Shown here: piece after piece, positions 46,371 through 56,347 of the stretch | Layout: each line of letters opens with the position of its first letter | Numbering within the stretch: the stretch's first letter is position 1 | Assembly (NCBI GenBank): GCA_938010435.1 | Contig: CALLUS010000024.1 | Coordinates: 1 to 64,000, forward strand | Source: an uncultured Rhizobiaceae group bacterium | GTDB taxonomy: Bacteria; Pseudomonadota; Alphaproteobacteria; Rhizobiales; Rhizobiaceae | Direction of reading: 5' to 3' | Length of the DNA stretch: 64,000 nucleotides | Position numbers and translations under genes: made by a program | The notes under the pieces: generated by a model | Told to the model about the DNA's origin: nothing | The model's input: the letters and a program-made list of their open reading frames with translations, nothing else | Database searches by the model: none

Positions 46371-47378
46371 TTACATTTTTGAAGCAGCTTCCAGGTAGGA
46401 AGAGTTCACCAATGAGCCATAGTCAGACAAAGCTTTGATTTTGCCATCTTTTTCAAGACCAGCAGCGCTTTCAGCCATGTTTTTGGCAACAAAACCACCC
46501 ATCCACTTTTCTGAAAGTTGCTCAGCAACTGTTGGGAATACAAATGTTCCGATAACAGCTTTTGTGCCATCAAGATCCATACCGGCAGACTTCTGAATGT
46601 CGTTGATCATACCAGCTGAGTCAGCTGCATATTTAGCATTCATATCAGCTGTGATTTTGAGGAATTTGGCAAGAAGCTTTGGATTTTCTTCGCCGAATGC
46701 AGTTGGAACAGATGTCACGTCGTACACTTGGCCAACAACAGATTCTTTTTCAGCACCTTCAATAATCGGGTTGCCGTGCTCTTTCATCTTGCGAAGCGAA
46801 CCACCCCAGCCACAAGCCATGGCAAGGTCTGTATTTGGTTGTGCAATCGCAGCAGCGGAGTCGGAAGGTGACATATCAACGATTGTCAGATCTGATTCAG
46901 CAATATTGAGATATTTGATTTGCTTCAAGAAACCAGAATGCGCAGCAGTTCCCAAAGGCACAGCAACTTTTTTGCCCTTCAGTTTTTCAGCAGCGTTTTC
47001 TTTGTTAACTTCAAGCTCTGAACGAACAACGCAGTTGTCGTTGTCAGAATATGAAACAGCAACATCAACAACTTGAAGATCTTGACCAGCAGCTGTTGCA
47101 ACGAGGAAAGGTGTCACGCCTTGCGAGAAAGAAATATGCACGTCGCCTGAAGCCATAGCAGCAGACATTGCTGTACCAGCGTCGAAAGACACCCAATTCA
47201 CTTTAACGCCGAGTTCTTTTTCATAAATTTTGTTTGTTTGCGCGAACTGGTTTGGTGTTGGCCATTCCAAGAAGTAAGCAACAGTGATTTCTTTCAAGTG
47301 ACTGTCAGCTTGTGCAGATGTAACCGCAGCGCCAACCATGGCTGTTGCAAGCAACAGGTTTTTGAATGTTTTGTTCAT
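46371..47378 (-). CDS. Taurine-like ABC transporter substrate-binding protein
   Basis: From the ATG at 47378 (after GGGAGAACTATCAA) the protein has 335 residues with a signal peptide (FKNLLLATAMVGAAVTSAQA). It matches the TauA/SsuA-type periplasmic binding proteins: ITVAYFLEWPTPNQFAQTNK, VNWVSFDAGTAMSAAMASGDV, GKKVAVPLGTAAHSGFLKQI and MACGWGGSLRKMKEHGNPI. A sulfonate such as taurine, or a structurally similar small anion or amine, is the likely ligand, but it cannot be fixed from sequence. No taurine catabolic gene lies next to the operon. Confidence 0.88.
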   Translation of the reverse strand: MNKTFKNLLLATAMVGAAVTSAQADSHLKEITVAYFLEWPTPNQFAQTNKIYEKELGVKVNWVSFDAGTAMSAAMASGDVHISFSQGVTPFLVATAAGQDLQVVDVAVSYSDNDNCVVRSELEVNKENAAEKLKGKKVAVPLGTAAHSGFLKQIKYLNIAESDLTIVDMSPSDSAAAIAQPNTDLAMACGWGGSLRKMKEHGNPIIEGAEKESVVGQVYDVTSVPTAFGEENPKLLAKFLKITADMNAKYAADSAGMINDIQKSAGMDLDGTKAVIGTFVFPTVAEQLSEKWMGGFVAKNMAESAAGLEKDGKIKALSDYGSLVNSSYLEAASKM

Positions 47379-47786
47379 TTGATAGTTCTCCCTAGGGTGT
47401 TCAATTGTGAATTGAGACAATTCTGTCCTCCACAACAAATCAATAAATCACCTAATTTCGACGTTTTTATCTATCAGCGTCATGATTTGGCTTTCCAGTG
47501 TTTTGTTGCTTCAGTCTCACAACAGATTGCGAGCCTGAATTCACAAAACAACATTCTCTAAACCAAAGCGTTAGTCAATAACTGGTCACAAATTGAGGTC
47601 GTTTCTGGCCTCATATTTATATCGGTATCAGCGAAACAGAAATTTCAGTTCACACGCCCGATAAAATCGATCTTCAATCATTTTCGACAACCTGAGGAAT
47701 GGGAGCTGTTCCGCGGATTTTACATGAAATGTTTCAATTTGTGTTAGAATGCATTTTGTCATTTCGGATGTCGTGGAGAAATTAAT
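47379..47786. other. Divergent promoter region, ABC operon and VOC gene
   Basis: About 400 bases hold the promoters of the ABC operon (minus) and of the VOC gene (plus). No gene or strong repeat was seen. GGAG at about 47774-47777 is the ribosome-binding site for the TTG start of the VOC gene. Confidence 0.45.
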
Positions 47787-48185
47787 TTGATTGATCATAC
47801 TGGAATAAGTGTTTCAGATTTTGAGAAGGCGAAGTCATTTTACGACCAAGCCTTGGCAACATTGGGAGTGTTGCAGCTCTATACGATTCCACTTGAAGAA
47901 ACGGGTGGCGAGAAAGTCGTAGGTTATGCCCGAGATAAAGCATCGCCCTCGTTCTGGCTGAATGATGGTGCAGCACAAGTTCCGCCATTGCACATTGCTT
48001 TCAGCGCTGAAAATCGCGCGCAGGTGGATACTTTTTACGCAGCCGCATTAGCAGCCGGTGGAACCGACAATGGCGCACCGGGCCTTCGCCCTATATACCA
48101 CGAAGATTATTACGGTGCCTTTGTTTTGGATATGGACGGAAACAACATCGAAGCCGTTTGCCATTTATCTGAGAAAAATTCCTAA
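47787..48185 (+). CDS. VOC family (glyoxalase/bleomycin-resistance fold) protein
   Basis: The 132-residue protein is a single VOC-fold unit: IDHTGISVSDFEKAKSFYDQAL at the start, PPLHIAFSAENRAQVDTFYAAAL in the middle and YYGAFVLDMDGNNIEAVCH at the end. The His, His and Glu of the usual metal site are present. The substrate is unknown. The start is a TTG at 47787, 9 bases after GGAG, since no suitable ATG exists. It is divergent from the ABC operon and 165 bases ahead of the acyl-CoA dehydrogenase gene. Confidence 0.85.
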   Translation: MIDHTGISVSDFEKAKSFYDQALATLGVLQLYTIPLEETGGEKVVGYARDKASPSFWLNDGAAQVPPLHIAFSAENRAQVDTFYAAALAAGGTDNGAPGLRPIYHEDYYGAFVLDMDGNNIEAVCHLSEKNS

Positions 48186-48349
48186 CATTAGAACTGGTGC
48201 CTTGTTGTTTGAAACACACGCAAACGCATGATTATTTCACTTGGATTTTTTGTTTGTGGGGTTTCGTCTGAAGTCGCATCATTGCAACATCAATAAATTG
48301 GTTCTGAATTCGTGATGTCTTCGGAAGTGCAATTTTTCTTGCGGAGACA

Positions 48350-49516
48350 ATGATGTTCAATCATACAATGAAGTTTGACCTTGGTGATGACGTAAACGCA
48401 CTGCGTGAAATGGTTCATCGCTGGGCACAAGACAGGGTCAAACCTCTCGCCGCAGAGATTGACGCCAAAAATGAGTTCCCGCCACATCTCTGGGAAGAGA
48501 TGGGTGAACTCGGTCTGTTGGGTATTACGGTTCCTGAAGAAAACGGTGGGGCCGGCATGGGATATCTGGCCCACACTGTCGCAGTCGAAGAAATCGCCCG
48601 CGCCAGCGCATCTGTTTCCCTAAGTTATGGTGCCCACTCAAACCTCTGCGTCAACCAGATCAATTTGAATGGCAATAAAGATCAAAAGGCTAAATACCTC
48701 CCTGACTTGATCAGTGGCAAAAGCGTTGGAGCACTTGCCATGTCCGAGTCCGGTGCCGGATCTGATGTGGTGGGTATGAAATTGTCTGCAGAGCGGATGA
48801 ATGGCTATTACACGCTAAACGGCACCAAATACTGGATCACCAATGGGGGCGAAGCCAACACACTGGTTGTTTATGCCAAAACTGATGTGGACGCAGGGTC
48901 CAAAGGCATGACTGCATTCCTTATCAAAAAAGACATGCCCGGTTTCACCCAATCCAATCACTTCGACAAATTGGGAATGCGCGGTTCAAACACGGTTGAA
49001 CTCGTTTTTGACAATGTGGAAGTACCATTTGAAAACGTCTTGGGCGAAGTTGGCAAAGGCGTCAAAGTTCTGATGTCCGGCCTCGACTATGAACGCGTGG
49101 TTTTGTCCGGCATTGGTTGTGGCATTATGGCAGCATGCCTTGATGAGATCATGCCATACATGGTTGAGCGCAAACAGTTTGGCGAGAGCATTGGCAACTT
49201 CCAGTTGATGCAAGGCAAGATCGCCGACATGTACACCAAAATGAATTCCGCGCGCGCCTATGTTTATGAAGTAGCAAAGGCGTGCGATCGAGGAGAAGTC
49301 ACACGGCAAGATGCGGCTGCATGTGTGTTATATTCATCTGAAGAAGCGATGGTCGTTGCCCATCAAGCGGTTCAAGCCATGGGTGGTGCAGGATTCATGA
49401 ACGAAACGCCCGTAAGCCGATTGTTCCGCGATGCCAAACTGATGGAAATCGGTGCGGGCACATCCGAAATTCGCCGCATGTTGATTGGTCGTGAAATGAT
49501 GAGCGCGATGAAATAG
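48350..49516 (+). CDS. Isovaleryl-CoA dehydrogenase-type acyl-CoA dehydrogenase
   Basis: The 388-residue flavoprotein matches isovaleryl-CoA dehydrogenase: GLLGITVPEENGGAGMGYLAH, AMSESGAGSDVVGMKL, YWITNGGEANTLVVYAK and the C-terminal LMEIGAGTSEIRRMLIGREM. The catalytic base is Glu248 in SGLDYERVVL, the position used by isovaleryl-CoA dehydrogenases rather than the later Glu of short-chain enzymes. It oxidises isovaleryl-CoA in leucine breakdown. The usual downstream mcc and hydratase genes are absent here; a FAD hydroxylase follows after 46 bases. A related branched substrate is possible. Confidence 0.88.
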   Translation: MMFNHTMKFDLGDDVNALREMVHRWAQDRVKPLAAEIDAKNEFPPHLWEEMGELGLLGITVPEENGGAGMGYLAHTVAVEEIARASASVSLSYGAHSNLCVNQINLNGNKDQKAKYLPDLISGKSVGALAMSESGAGSDVVGMKLSAERMNGYYTLNGTKYWITNGGEANTLVVYAKTDVDAGSKGMTAFLIKKDMPGFTQSNHFDKLGMRGSNTVELVFDNVEVPFENVLGEVGKGVKVLMSGLDYERVVLSGIGCGIMAACLDEIMPYMVERKQFGESIGNFQLMQGKIADMYTKMNSARAYVYEVAKACDRGEVTRQDAAACVLYSSEEAMVVAHQAVQAMGGAGFMNETPVSRLFRDAKLMEIGAGTSEIRRMLIGREMMSAMK

Positions 49517-49562
49517 CAACCAACTTTAGTTTTGGTCTTGAAGGCGTGAATGGGGGACAGCA

Positions 49563-51149
49563 ATGCCATACTATGCAGATGTAGCCATTGTGGGTGCAGG
49601 ACCCGTTGGAACACTTTTAGCAATTTTGCTTGGCAAAGAAGGCAAACGTGTCACGCTGATTGAACGTTGGCCAACTCTTTATGATCGCCCGCGTGCTGTC
49701 ACCATGGACCATGAGGTTGCACGTATTCTGGCGACATTGGGGATTGATTGTAACAATGACCCCGCGATCGAATATCATGATGAATTATATTATTGGAAAG
49801 CTGCCAATCGTGAGGATCTTCAAGTTGTCGATTGGAAAAGCGTTTCGCCGTCTGGTTGGCGTGTCACTTATTGGTTCAATCAACCCGAATTGGAAACCAG
49901 ACTTCTTGGTATTGCAGCGACCATCCCGACGATTAATTTAATTCGCGGTTGGGAAGCGGTCGAACTGTCACAAGACGAAATGGGCGTTGCGCTGTCTCTG
50001 CAAGAAACAGAAGAAATCAACGGGAAAGACGGCGAAAGAAAAACTCTGCGCGCGAAATATGCAGTGGGCTGTGACGGAGCTAACAGTTTTGTGCGCGAAC
50101 AATTGGGGATCTCAGTCGTCGATAAAGGTTATTTTTTCGACTGGCTGATTTTGGATATGATCCCCGACAAGTCGTATTCAATCTCTCCAGCGCAATGGCA
50201 ATTGTGTGACCCAAAACGTCCGACCACAATTGTGCCGGGTGGCCCTGGCCGTAGGCGTTGGGAATTTATGGTACTACCTGACGAATCTTCTGAAGACATC
50301 GCCAAACCAGAAAACGCATGGCGTTTGTTAGAGCCATGGGGATTGACCCCGGAAAATGCAAAGCTAGAACGCAGTGCCGTTTATCAGTTTCAAGCCCGTT
50401 GGGCTGAGCAATGGCGTGTTGGCAAATGCGTGATCGCAGGTGACGCAGCTCACCTCATGCCTCCATTTGCAGGTGAAGGCATGTGCGCAGGGTTTCGCGA
50501 TGCCGTGGCACTAGGGTGGCGTTTAAATGCAATATTGGAAAACAAAACGGAAGAAGCCGTTCTGGACTCTTATGTAAGTGAACGTATCCATCACGCCAAA
50601 CACTATATCGACTTCAGCCAAGAGCTCGGCAACATTATTTGCATCTCAGATCCTGAAGAAGCTGCTGAACGTGACAGAGCTATGAAAGCGGCCCTTGCCG
50701 AACGCAATCATGAGCCGATTTCCGGAGATCTCGTTCATTTAGGTTCAGGCATTTGGTGTGAAGATACGGCAGCTGCAGGTGAACTCTCTACGCAGGGCGT
50801 TGTTGAATACAATGGAAAGCGAGGCTTGTTTGATCAAACCGTCGGTCATGGATGGATGGTGATTGGTTTCAATGCCGATCCATCAGACGTTTTGACTGAC
50901 AAACAGCTTCAAAACATCAAGCAAATCGGTGGCCAAACAATCAACATTGGTTCCTTCAAAACAGATTGTGACGTGATTGATGTGGATGGCACTTATGCTA
51001 AATGGATGGCAGAAATCGATGCGAAATATTTCATCCTGCGACCAGACTTTTATGTGGCCGCAACTGCAAATTCAGATGACGAAGCACGTCGTCGTTTTGA
51101 TGAAATATTTGAAAAATTGCATCTGAAAAATTCCGAAATTGCTGCCTAA
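49563..51149 (+). CDS. FAD-dependent aromatic hydroxylase (MhpA-like)
   Basis: The 528-residue protein is a class A flavin monooxygenase. It has the N-terminal VAIVGAGPVGTLLAILLGKEG, the middle AVGCDGANSFVRE motif and the C-terminal CVIAGDAAHLMPPFAGEGM. Its length, with a thioredoxin-like C-terminal extension, fits the MhpA group that hydroxylates 3-(3-hydroxyphenyl)propionate and related phenolics. No ring-cleavage gene (MhpB type) is nearby. It faces kynureninase 10 bases away in convergent orientation, which hints that the substrate may be a tryptophan-derived aromatic acid. The substrate call is weak. Confidence 0.83.
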   Translation: MPYYADVAIVGAGPVGTLLAILLGKEGKRVTLIERWPTLYDRPRAVTMDHEVARILATLGIDCNNDPAIEYHDELYYWKAANREDLQVVDWKSVSPSGWRVTYWFNQPELETRLLGIAATIPTINLIRGWEAVELSQDEMGVALSLQETEEINGKDGERKTLRAKYAVGCDGANSFVREQLGISVVDKGYFFDWLILDMIPDKSYSISPAQWQLCDPKRPTTIVPGGPGRRRWEFMVLPDESSEDIAKPENAWRLLEPWGLTPENAKLERSAVYQFQARWAEQWRVGKCVIAGDAAHLMPPFAGEGMCAGFRDAVALGWRLNAILENKTEEAVLDSYVSERIHHAKHYIDFSQELGNIICISDPEEAAERDRAMKAALAERNHEPISGDLVHLGSGIWCEDTAAAGELSTQGVVEYNGKRGLFDQTVGHGWMVIGFNADPSDVLTDKQLQNIKQIGGQTINIGSFKTDCDVIDVDGTYAKWMAEIDAKYFILRPDFYVAATANSDDEARRRFDEIFEKLHLKNSEIAA

Positions 51150-51159
51150 CCGGAATGTG

Positions 51160-52338
51160 TTATGTCACGACTGCGCGTGTTTTGAATTCTGAAGCATCCC
51201 ATGTTCGATTTGTCATAATGTCTTCCAGAACATGAACTGCGGCTAACACGTCTACTTCATCGAGATAAAGCGGAGTAAATCCAAATCTCATGATGTTGGG
51301 CGCGCGAAAATCACCAATCACATCTCGTGCAATCAAAGCTTGAATCACAGCATATCCTTCTTCGAATTCAAAAGACACTTGCGATCCCCGTTGTTCTGGA
51401 TTTCGTGGACTTGCCAATGTTAATTGCGAGCAACACTTTTCGACCTCACGAATGAAAAGTTCTGACAACACAATTGATTTCTCACGAATGTCTCGCATAT
51501 TCACGCTGTCCCAGATATCCAGCGCTGCATCCAATGCGGCCAACTGAATGATGGGCGGCGTCCCCACACGCATGCGTTCAATACCCGCACCTGGTCGATA
51601 TTTTTGTTCAAATGCAAATGGCGAATTGTGACCCAACCAACCGGACAATGCGGGTTGAACCTGTTCTAAAATATCTGCTCTCACATAAATAAACGCGGGC
51701 GCCCCCGGACCGCCATTGAGATACTTATAAGTGCAGCCCACAGCAAATTCAGCATTGGACTTTTCAATCTCCACGGGCACGGCGCCTGCAGAATGCGCAA
51801 GGTCCCAAATCACGACGATACCCAAAGCCTGAGCTTTACGTGTCAAAGCCTCCATATCGTGCATCTTGCCTGACCGGTAATCCACATGGGTCAACATGAG
51901 GACAGCCACTTCTTCGTTTAAAGCATTGGAAATTTCATGCGGTTCAACGATACGAAGTTCATGCCCCTTATCGATCGTTTTTAGCAAACCTTCAGCGATG
52001 TATAAATCTGTTGGGAAGTTGCCAGAATCTGACAGAATAACACGCCGATCCGGGTTCAGTTCTAAAGCCGATGCCAAAGCCTGATAGACTTTAATAGTCA
52101 GAGTATCTCCCAGAACAACAGTGCCCTTCGGTGCGGCAATAAGCGCTCCAACACGATCACCAACACTGCTTGGTTGTTGCATCCATCCGGCTTGGTTCCA
52201 GCCTTTTATGAGCATCTTGCCCCATTCGTCATGCAATGTTTTTTGAACACGTTCGGACGTTTTTGAGGGCAATGGCCCAAGTGAGTTCCCGTCCAAATAG
52301 ATCATGCCTTTTGGAATATCGAAGTGATCTTTTTTCAT
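51160..52338 (-). CDS. kynU: Kynureninase
   Basis: From the ATG at 52338 (after TTGAGGACTCGTTT) the protein has 392 residues, close to typical bacterial kynureninases; in-frame codons upstream are unlikely to be used. It is a PLP enzyme of fold type I: MIYLDGNSLGPLP, SSVGDRVGALIAAP, LTHVDYRSGKMHDM, VIWDLAHSAGAVPV and the PLP Lys in CTYKYLNGGPGAPAF. It cleaves kynurenine or 3-hydroxykynurenine into alanine and (hydroxy)anthranilate. The usual partners (tryptophan dioxygenase, formamidase) are not in this window. Confidence 0.93.
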   Translation of the reverse strand: MKKDHFDIPKGMIYLDGNSLGPLPSKTSERVQKTLHDEWGKMLIKGWNQAGWMQQPSSVGDRVGALIAAPKGTVVLGDTLTIKVYQALASALELNPDRRVILSDSGNFPTDLYIAEGLLKTIDKGHELRIVEPHEISNALNEEVAVLMLTHVDYRSGKMHDMEALTRKAQALGIVVIWDLAHSAGAVPVEIEKSNAEFAVGCTYKYLNGGPGAPAFIYVRADILEQVQPALSGWLGHNSPFAFEQKYRPGAGIERMRVGTPPIIQLAALDAALDIWDSVNMRDIREKSIVLSELFIREVEKCCSQLTLASPRNPEQRGSQVSFEFEEGYAVIQALIARDVIGDFRAPNIMRFGFTPLYLDEVDVLAAVHVLEDIMTNRTWDASEFKTRAVVT

Positions 52339-52458
52339 AAACGAGTCCTCAAACGGTTCACTGCATTGTTGTTGCAGTTTGTGGCAGATCACATTGCAAT
52401 CGCAAGACAAAATTGAACACACTTCCAACCGAATGTTGGAAGTGGAAATCCTAATGGA

Positions 52459-54012
52459 TCAGTATGATTGATTCAGCTCGTCCGCCGCAGGAATTTCACG
52501 CTCACGCTGTGCAATATAGGCCAACAGCTCTTCGTCTTTCGCTTCATCCAATTTGGGTTCCTGATATTCACTCAAGAGCTTTCGAGCGTGACTCAAGGCG
52601 CGCTCGGTAATTTCAATGCCGCCCTCAGCCTGCCATTGCTCGATTGAGTTGTTGTCAAACATTTCAGGCATGAAAAAGCCGCGTTCAAAGTTTTCCAAAG
52701 TGTGTGGGTGCCCAAGATAATGACCACCGGGGCCGATGTCAGAAACCGCAGACATTCCCTCATCAAAGTCATCCCAGCGCGGTCCCTCTCCCATACGGTG
52801 CGCCATAGCGCATTGTTCAGCATCAACAATAAACTTAGCCGTGGAACAGTGCATACCGGCTTCGTTCCAACCAGCCGAATGCCAGATGTAATTGGCACCC
52901 GCATGGATTGTTGCCGACAGCGTCGTCGCGCTTTCATATCCGGCTTGAGCGTCAAATGTCTTTGCACCACCCAGAGTGTTGGACGTGCGCCAAGGGACAC
53001 CATAGTAACGCGCCATTTGGCCAATCATGAAATTCATCAAACTGATTTCTGGTGTTCCAGCCATTGGTGCACCGGACTTCATGGACACTGTAGCAAGATA
53101 ATGTCCGTAGATCGCGGGAGAGCCTTTTCGAACCACCTGCGTATAAGCCAATGCGCTCAGAGCTTCGGCATTGAGTTGCGCAATGGCGGGCGCCACAGAT
53201 GCCGGCGTGTTTGCACCGCCTAACACAAATGGAGAACACAAAATTGGCTGATTGCGTTTGCTGAAAGCCCGCAATGCACCCAGCATAGTTTCATCCCAAA
53301 CCAACGGTGAATTGCCATTGCAATTTCCCGTCACCACTGGATGGGTTTCCATATAGTCTGCTCCAAATAGAATGGCGCACATGTCCATCACATCTTCTGC
53401 GTTTTTGGGACTTGTGGTCATACCCATGAAGGTTTTGTTGGAGTGCTTCATTGACGAATAGGTAATGCGCAAGTGGCGTTGGCTAATCGGGTGATCATAG
53501 GGCTCTACAATATGATGCGCTGACGAATGCATTGCTGGCAGCATGTGCGCCAATTTGTGAAACATCGCCAAATCGTCAAGTGTTGGATTTCTGCGCACGT
53601 CATCAAGATCGCGCAAAAAAGGCGCCCCGGTCATAGGAACAAAGATTGAGTGGTTCCCACCTAAACGAACATTTTTATTTGGGTCACGCGCATGATAGGT
53701 GAAGTCAGTGGGAATGGTTTTGATCAGTTCGCGCACCAGATTCCGATCGAGATAAACCCGTTCTCCACGCACATCTGCCCCTGCTTTACGCCAGTCTTCC
53801 AGAGCTATTTCATCACGAAAAACCACACCTATATTCTCAAGGATAGACATCGAAGCGTTGTCGATCCGATGGGTTTTTTCCTCATCCATCACTTCGCAGA
53901 ATGGGAAATTCCGCTTCAATCCAGGAAGCATTATATGGTTTGGTGCAGAGCGTTTTTTCTGACGCGCAACGCGACCACCTGAGCGACCTTTTTCTCTGGC
54001 AGTTTCTGTCAA
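52459..54012 (-). CDS. Trimethylamine methyltransferase (MttB) family protein, non-pyrrolysine type
   Basis: I place the start at the TTG at 54012, 7 bases after GGGAG, giving 517 residues beginning LTETAREKGRSGGRVARQKK. The frame extends to 54081, but the added residues look non-coding. The MttB-family barrel is full length: LENIGVVFRDEIALEDWRKAG, MTGAPFLRDLDDVRRNPTLDD, PAIYGHYLATVSMKSGAP and HMGE-like AHRMGEGPRWDDFD. No in-frame UAG occurs, so this is the pyrrolysine-free kind, some members of which demethylate glycine betaine or related quaternary amines with a corrinoid protein. No corrinoid protein or reductive activase gene is nearby. Confidence 0.87.
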   Translation of the reverse strand: MTETAREKGRSGGRVARQKKRSAPNHIMLPGLKRNFPFCEVMDEEKTHRIDNASMSILENIGVVFRDEIALEDWRKAGADVRGERVYLDRNLVRELIKTIPTDFTYHARDPNKNVRLGGNHSIFVPMTGAPFLRDLDDVRRNPTLDDLAMFHKLAHMLPAMHSSAHHIVEPYDHPISQRHLRITYSSMKHSNKTFMGMTTSPKNAEDVMDMCAILFGADYMETHPVVTGNCNGNSPLVWDETMLGALRAFSKRNQPILCSPFVLGGANTPASVAPAIAQLNAEALSALAYTQVVRKGSPAIYGHYLATVSMKSGAPMAGTPEISLMNFMIGQMARYYGVPWRTSNTLGGAKTFDAQAGYESATTLSATIHAGANYIWHSAGWNEAGMHCSTAKFIVDAEQCAMAHRMGEGPRWDDFDEGMSAVSDIGPGGHYLGHPHTLENFERGFFMPEMFDNNSIEQWQAEGGIEITERALSHARKLLSEYQEPKLDEAKDEELLAYIAQREREIPAADELNQSY

Positions 54013-54277
54013 TTCAGGGCTCCCACAATATGCAACACAGTAATTTATGTTGAAGCTACACTGTGCAGGATATTCACACACACATCGGTATGCGACATTG
54101 TCAGCCCAAATTGGTCGTCGTTTGAAGGAAGGCTTGCATTAGGCTATCGCTTCCTGCTGCAACTACATTGCAACGGCGATGCCCGAAAAAACAATTTTGA
54201 AAGATGCAAATCACGACATAATGGTGGTCTCTATAAATTGCCCACTCTTACAACCCAAACTTGTGATTTATACCCGT

Positions 54278-56260
54278 TTAGACTTCGCTCGCAGCGTTTA
54301 CGACCGGCAATTCAATGGAGAACGTTGCTCCAATATTCTCGACGCCATCGGCATCAATAGTACCGTTGTGACGGTCCACAATCTTGCGACAGGTGGCAAG
54401 CCCGATGCCAGTGCCTTCATATTCCATACGACCATGCAATCTCTGGAAGATAGCAAAGATCTGATCTTTGAAGCGATTGTCAAATCCAATGCCATTGTCG
54501 CTAAGTTGCAACTTCAAGAACTCTGCATCACGACCATCATGACCAATTCGATTGGTCGTTTGTGTTGTGATTGTCACAACAGGCGCAACATCAACTTTCC
54601 TGAATTTCAAGGAATTACTGATCAGATTTTGGAACAGTTGACGCATTTGTATCTCATCAGCATCAACAGTTGGCAGGTTTTCAAAATTCACAATTGCTTT
54701 GGTTTCTTCCAAACGCATTTGGATATCATCTACAACAGACGCAACAACTTGATTGAGGTCTACCTTTTGAAAAGATTTGGCATTGGATGTGACACGGGAA
54801 AAACTCAAGAGATCGTTGATCAATTGGCGCATGCGACTCGCCGCGTTTTGAATTCTATCTAAATACAGCTTTCCATCGTCAGTAAGATCATCGTTGAACT
54901 TTGTTGTCAGTCGATCACTAAAGGCTTCAATCTTTCTGAGCGGCTCTTGCAGATCATGAGATGCTACATAAGCAAAATTTTGGAGCTCAGAGTTTGAATT
55001 CTCAAGCTTCATATTGTTCAGCTTGAGTTGCGCTTGCATTTCTCGTTCTGCTGTTATGTCCATAAACAAAACTAAGGAACCTTGGTCACCTATAGGCGCA
55101 TGGCGGACTTGAATGATACGACCATCACCAAGTTTATAGTGATTGAGGCTTGGGGTCTTAGAGCCAATACTATTGTTATATCCTGCAGCGGAAACTTCAT
55201 CGTAATCTGCCGCAAATATACCCAATTCGATTGCTTTTTCCTTCAACTCATTGCGCGTCACTCCGGGTTGCAACACTTCATCTGGAAATCCAAAGATCTT
55301 TCGATAAAGTTTGTTGCATCTGACCATCCGATTTTGAGAATCGAACATAATCAAACCGGCAAACATATTTTCAATTGCAATGTTCAATTGCTCCGCACCG
55401 TCCATCACCAATTTATTGGCCTCGACGACACGCATCTCTTGAGTTTTAAAATCAGTTACGTCTGACAATATGAATACGGTGCTGCCATCTTCAAGCGATT
55501 CTGCTGCAAACCTAATCCACCGTCCATCTGTCAATTGATCAAGTGTAGGGTCTTTCGGGTTTTTCAATTCCCTGCTTGCAAACTCCACAAACTCATCTTC
55601 AGTTTGAGTTCCAAGTTCAACTTCGCCACTGCGATAAACGGCGCGGATGATGTCTTCATGCTTTTCACCAACGTAGAGATGTTCTGCTACGTGTGGTGCC
55701 AAGTCTCTGTATCTTTGATTGACTGCAACAAGCGTTCCGTCCGGATCAAAAATTGCAAACCCATCAGGTAGATTCTCCAAAGCCAGCTTGAGACGGTGTC
55801 TACCAACTTGGAGCGTTTTCTTGCGAGCCTGCATACCTTCTTTTGATACAGTCATGCCCGGCGAGCGTTGGGTGACTGTTTCTACCAGCAAACCAGATGG
55901 TTTAAAAAAACGTTCTATATAAACGTAATCACCAGCCGCGCTTTCACTTTCAAAACGATCAGATTTTAACATTTCCAAGCGCTTGATATCTGTTTCGATA
56001 ACAGCAGCAATTTCATCGGAACGACAACCATCTATCAAAAGGGTGGTGCCAATGACTGTCTCAAAAGGCATTCCCGGCCGGGCCCTTTCTGAAGACAGTC
56101 TCCGAATGTCGCGATAAGCTGGATTGGAGGAAAGCAGTCGGTATTGTGGGTCAAATACGGCTATCCCCACCTCAGATTCATTCATCAAGGATGTGATTTG
56201 ATACGCTTGTTCAATACTTGTTTGGTTTGATGGTTGAACTGCGTTTTGTTCTATTGCCAT
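54278..56260 (-). CDS. Soluble multi-PAS histidine kinase
   Basis: From the ATG at 56260 the protein has 660 residues. Three PAS-like units are visible, at about 25-135 (EVGIAVFDPQYRLLSSNPAYRDI), 155-275 (LPDGFAIFDPDGTLVAVNQRYRDL) and 290-410 (MFAGLIMFDSQNRMVRCNKLYRKI). A coiled segment and a DHp domain follow, with the phospho-acceptor His in YVASHDLQEPLRKI. The ATPase domain has NLISNSLKF, LSDNGIGFD and GTGIGLATC. There is no membrane segment, so it senses a cytoplasmic signal. The PAS units are of the PAS_7 type often found repeated in alphaproteobacterial kinases. No response regulator gene is adjacent. Confidence 0.9.
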   Translation of the reverse strand: MAIEQNAVQPSNQTSIEQAYQITSLMNESEVGIAVFDPQYRLLSSNPAYRDIRRLSSERARPGMPFETVIGTTLLIDGCRSDEIAAVIETDIKRLEMLKSDRFESESAAGDYVYIERFFKPSGLLVETVTQRSPGMTVSKEGMQARKKTLQVGRHRLKLALENLPDGFAIFDPDGTLVAVNQRYRDLAPHVAEHLYVGEKHEDIIRAVYRSGEVELGTQTEDEFVEFASRELKNPKDPTLDQLTDGRWIRFAAESLEDGSTVFILSDVTDFKTQEMRVVEANKLVMDGAEQLNIAIENMFAGLIMFDSQNRMVRCNKLYRKIFGFPDEVLQPGVTRNELKEKAIELGIFAADYDEVSAAGYNNSIGSKTPSLNHYKLGDGRIIQVRHAPIGDQGSLVLFMDITAEREMQAQLKLNNMKLENSNSELQNFAYVASHDLQEPLRKIEAFSDRLTTKFNDDLTDDGKLYLDRIQNAASRMRQLINDLLSFSRVTSNAKSFQKVDLNQVVASVVDDIQMRLEETKAIVNFENLPTVDADEIQMRQLFQNLISNSLKFRKVDVAPVVTITTQTTNRIGHDGRDAEFLKLQLSDNGIGFDNRFKDQIFAIFQRLHGRMEYEGTGIGLATCRKIVDRHNGTIDADGVENIGATFSIELPVVNAASEV

Positions 56261-56347
56261 AACTGCCCCACTTATCTCATGAGCCAATCTAACAACACTT
56301 CCTGAACAAAGCCTTTCTCCAAAACAAGCGTATAAAACTGAAATTTC

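Noticed and set aside
47787-47809. TTGATTGATCAT at the start of the VOC gene considered as an operator
   Set aside because: It is the start of the coding sequence (TTG codon), with a proper ribosome-binding site upstream.
54179-54862. 227-codon plus-strand open frame
   Set aside because: It is antisense to the conserved ATPase domain of the multi-PAS kinase.
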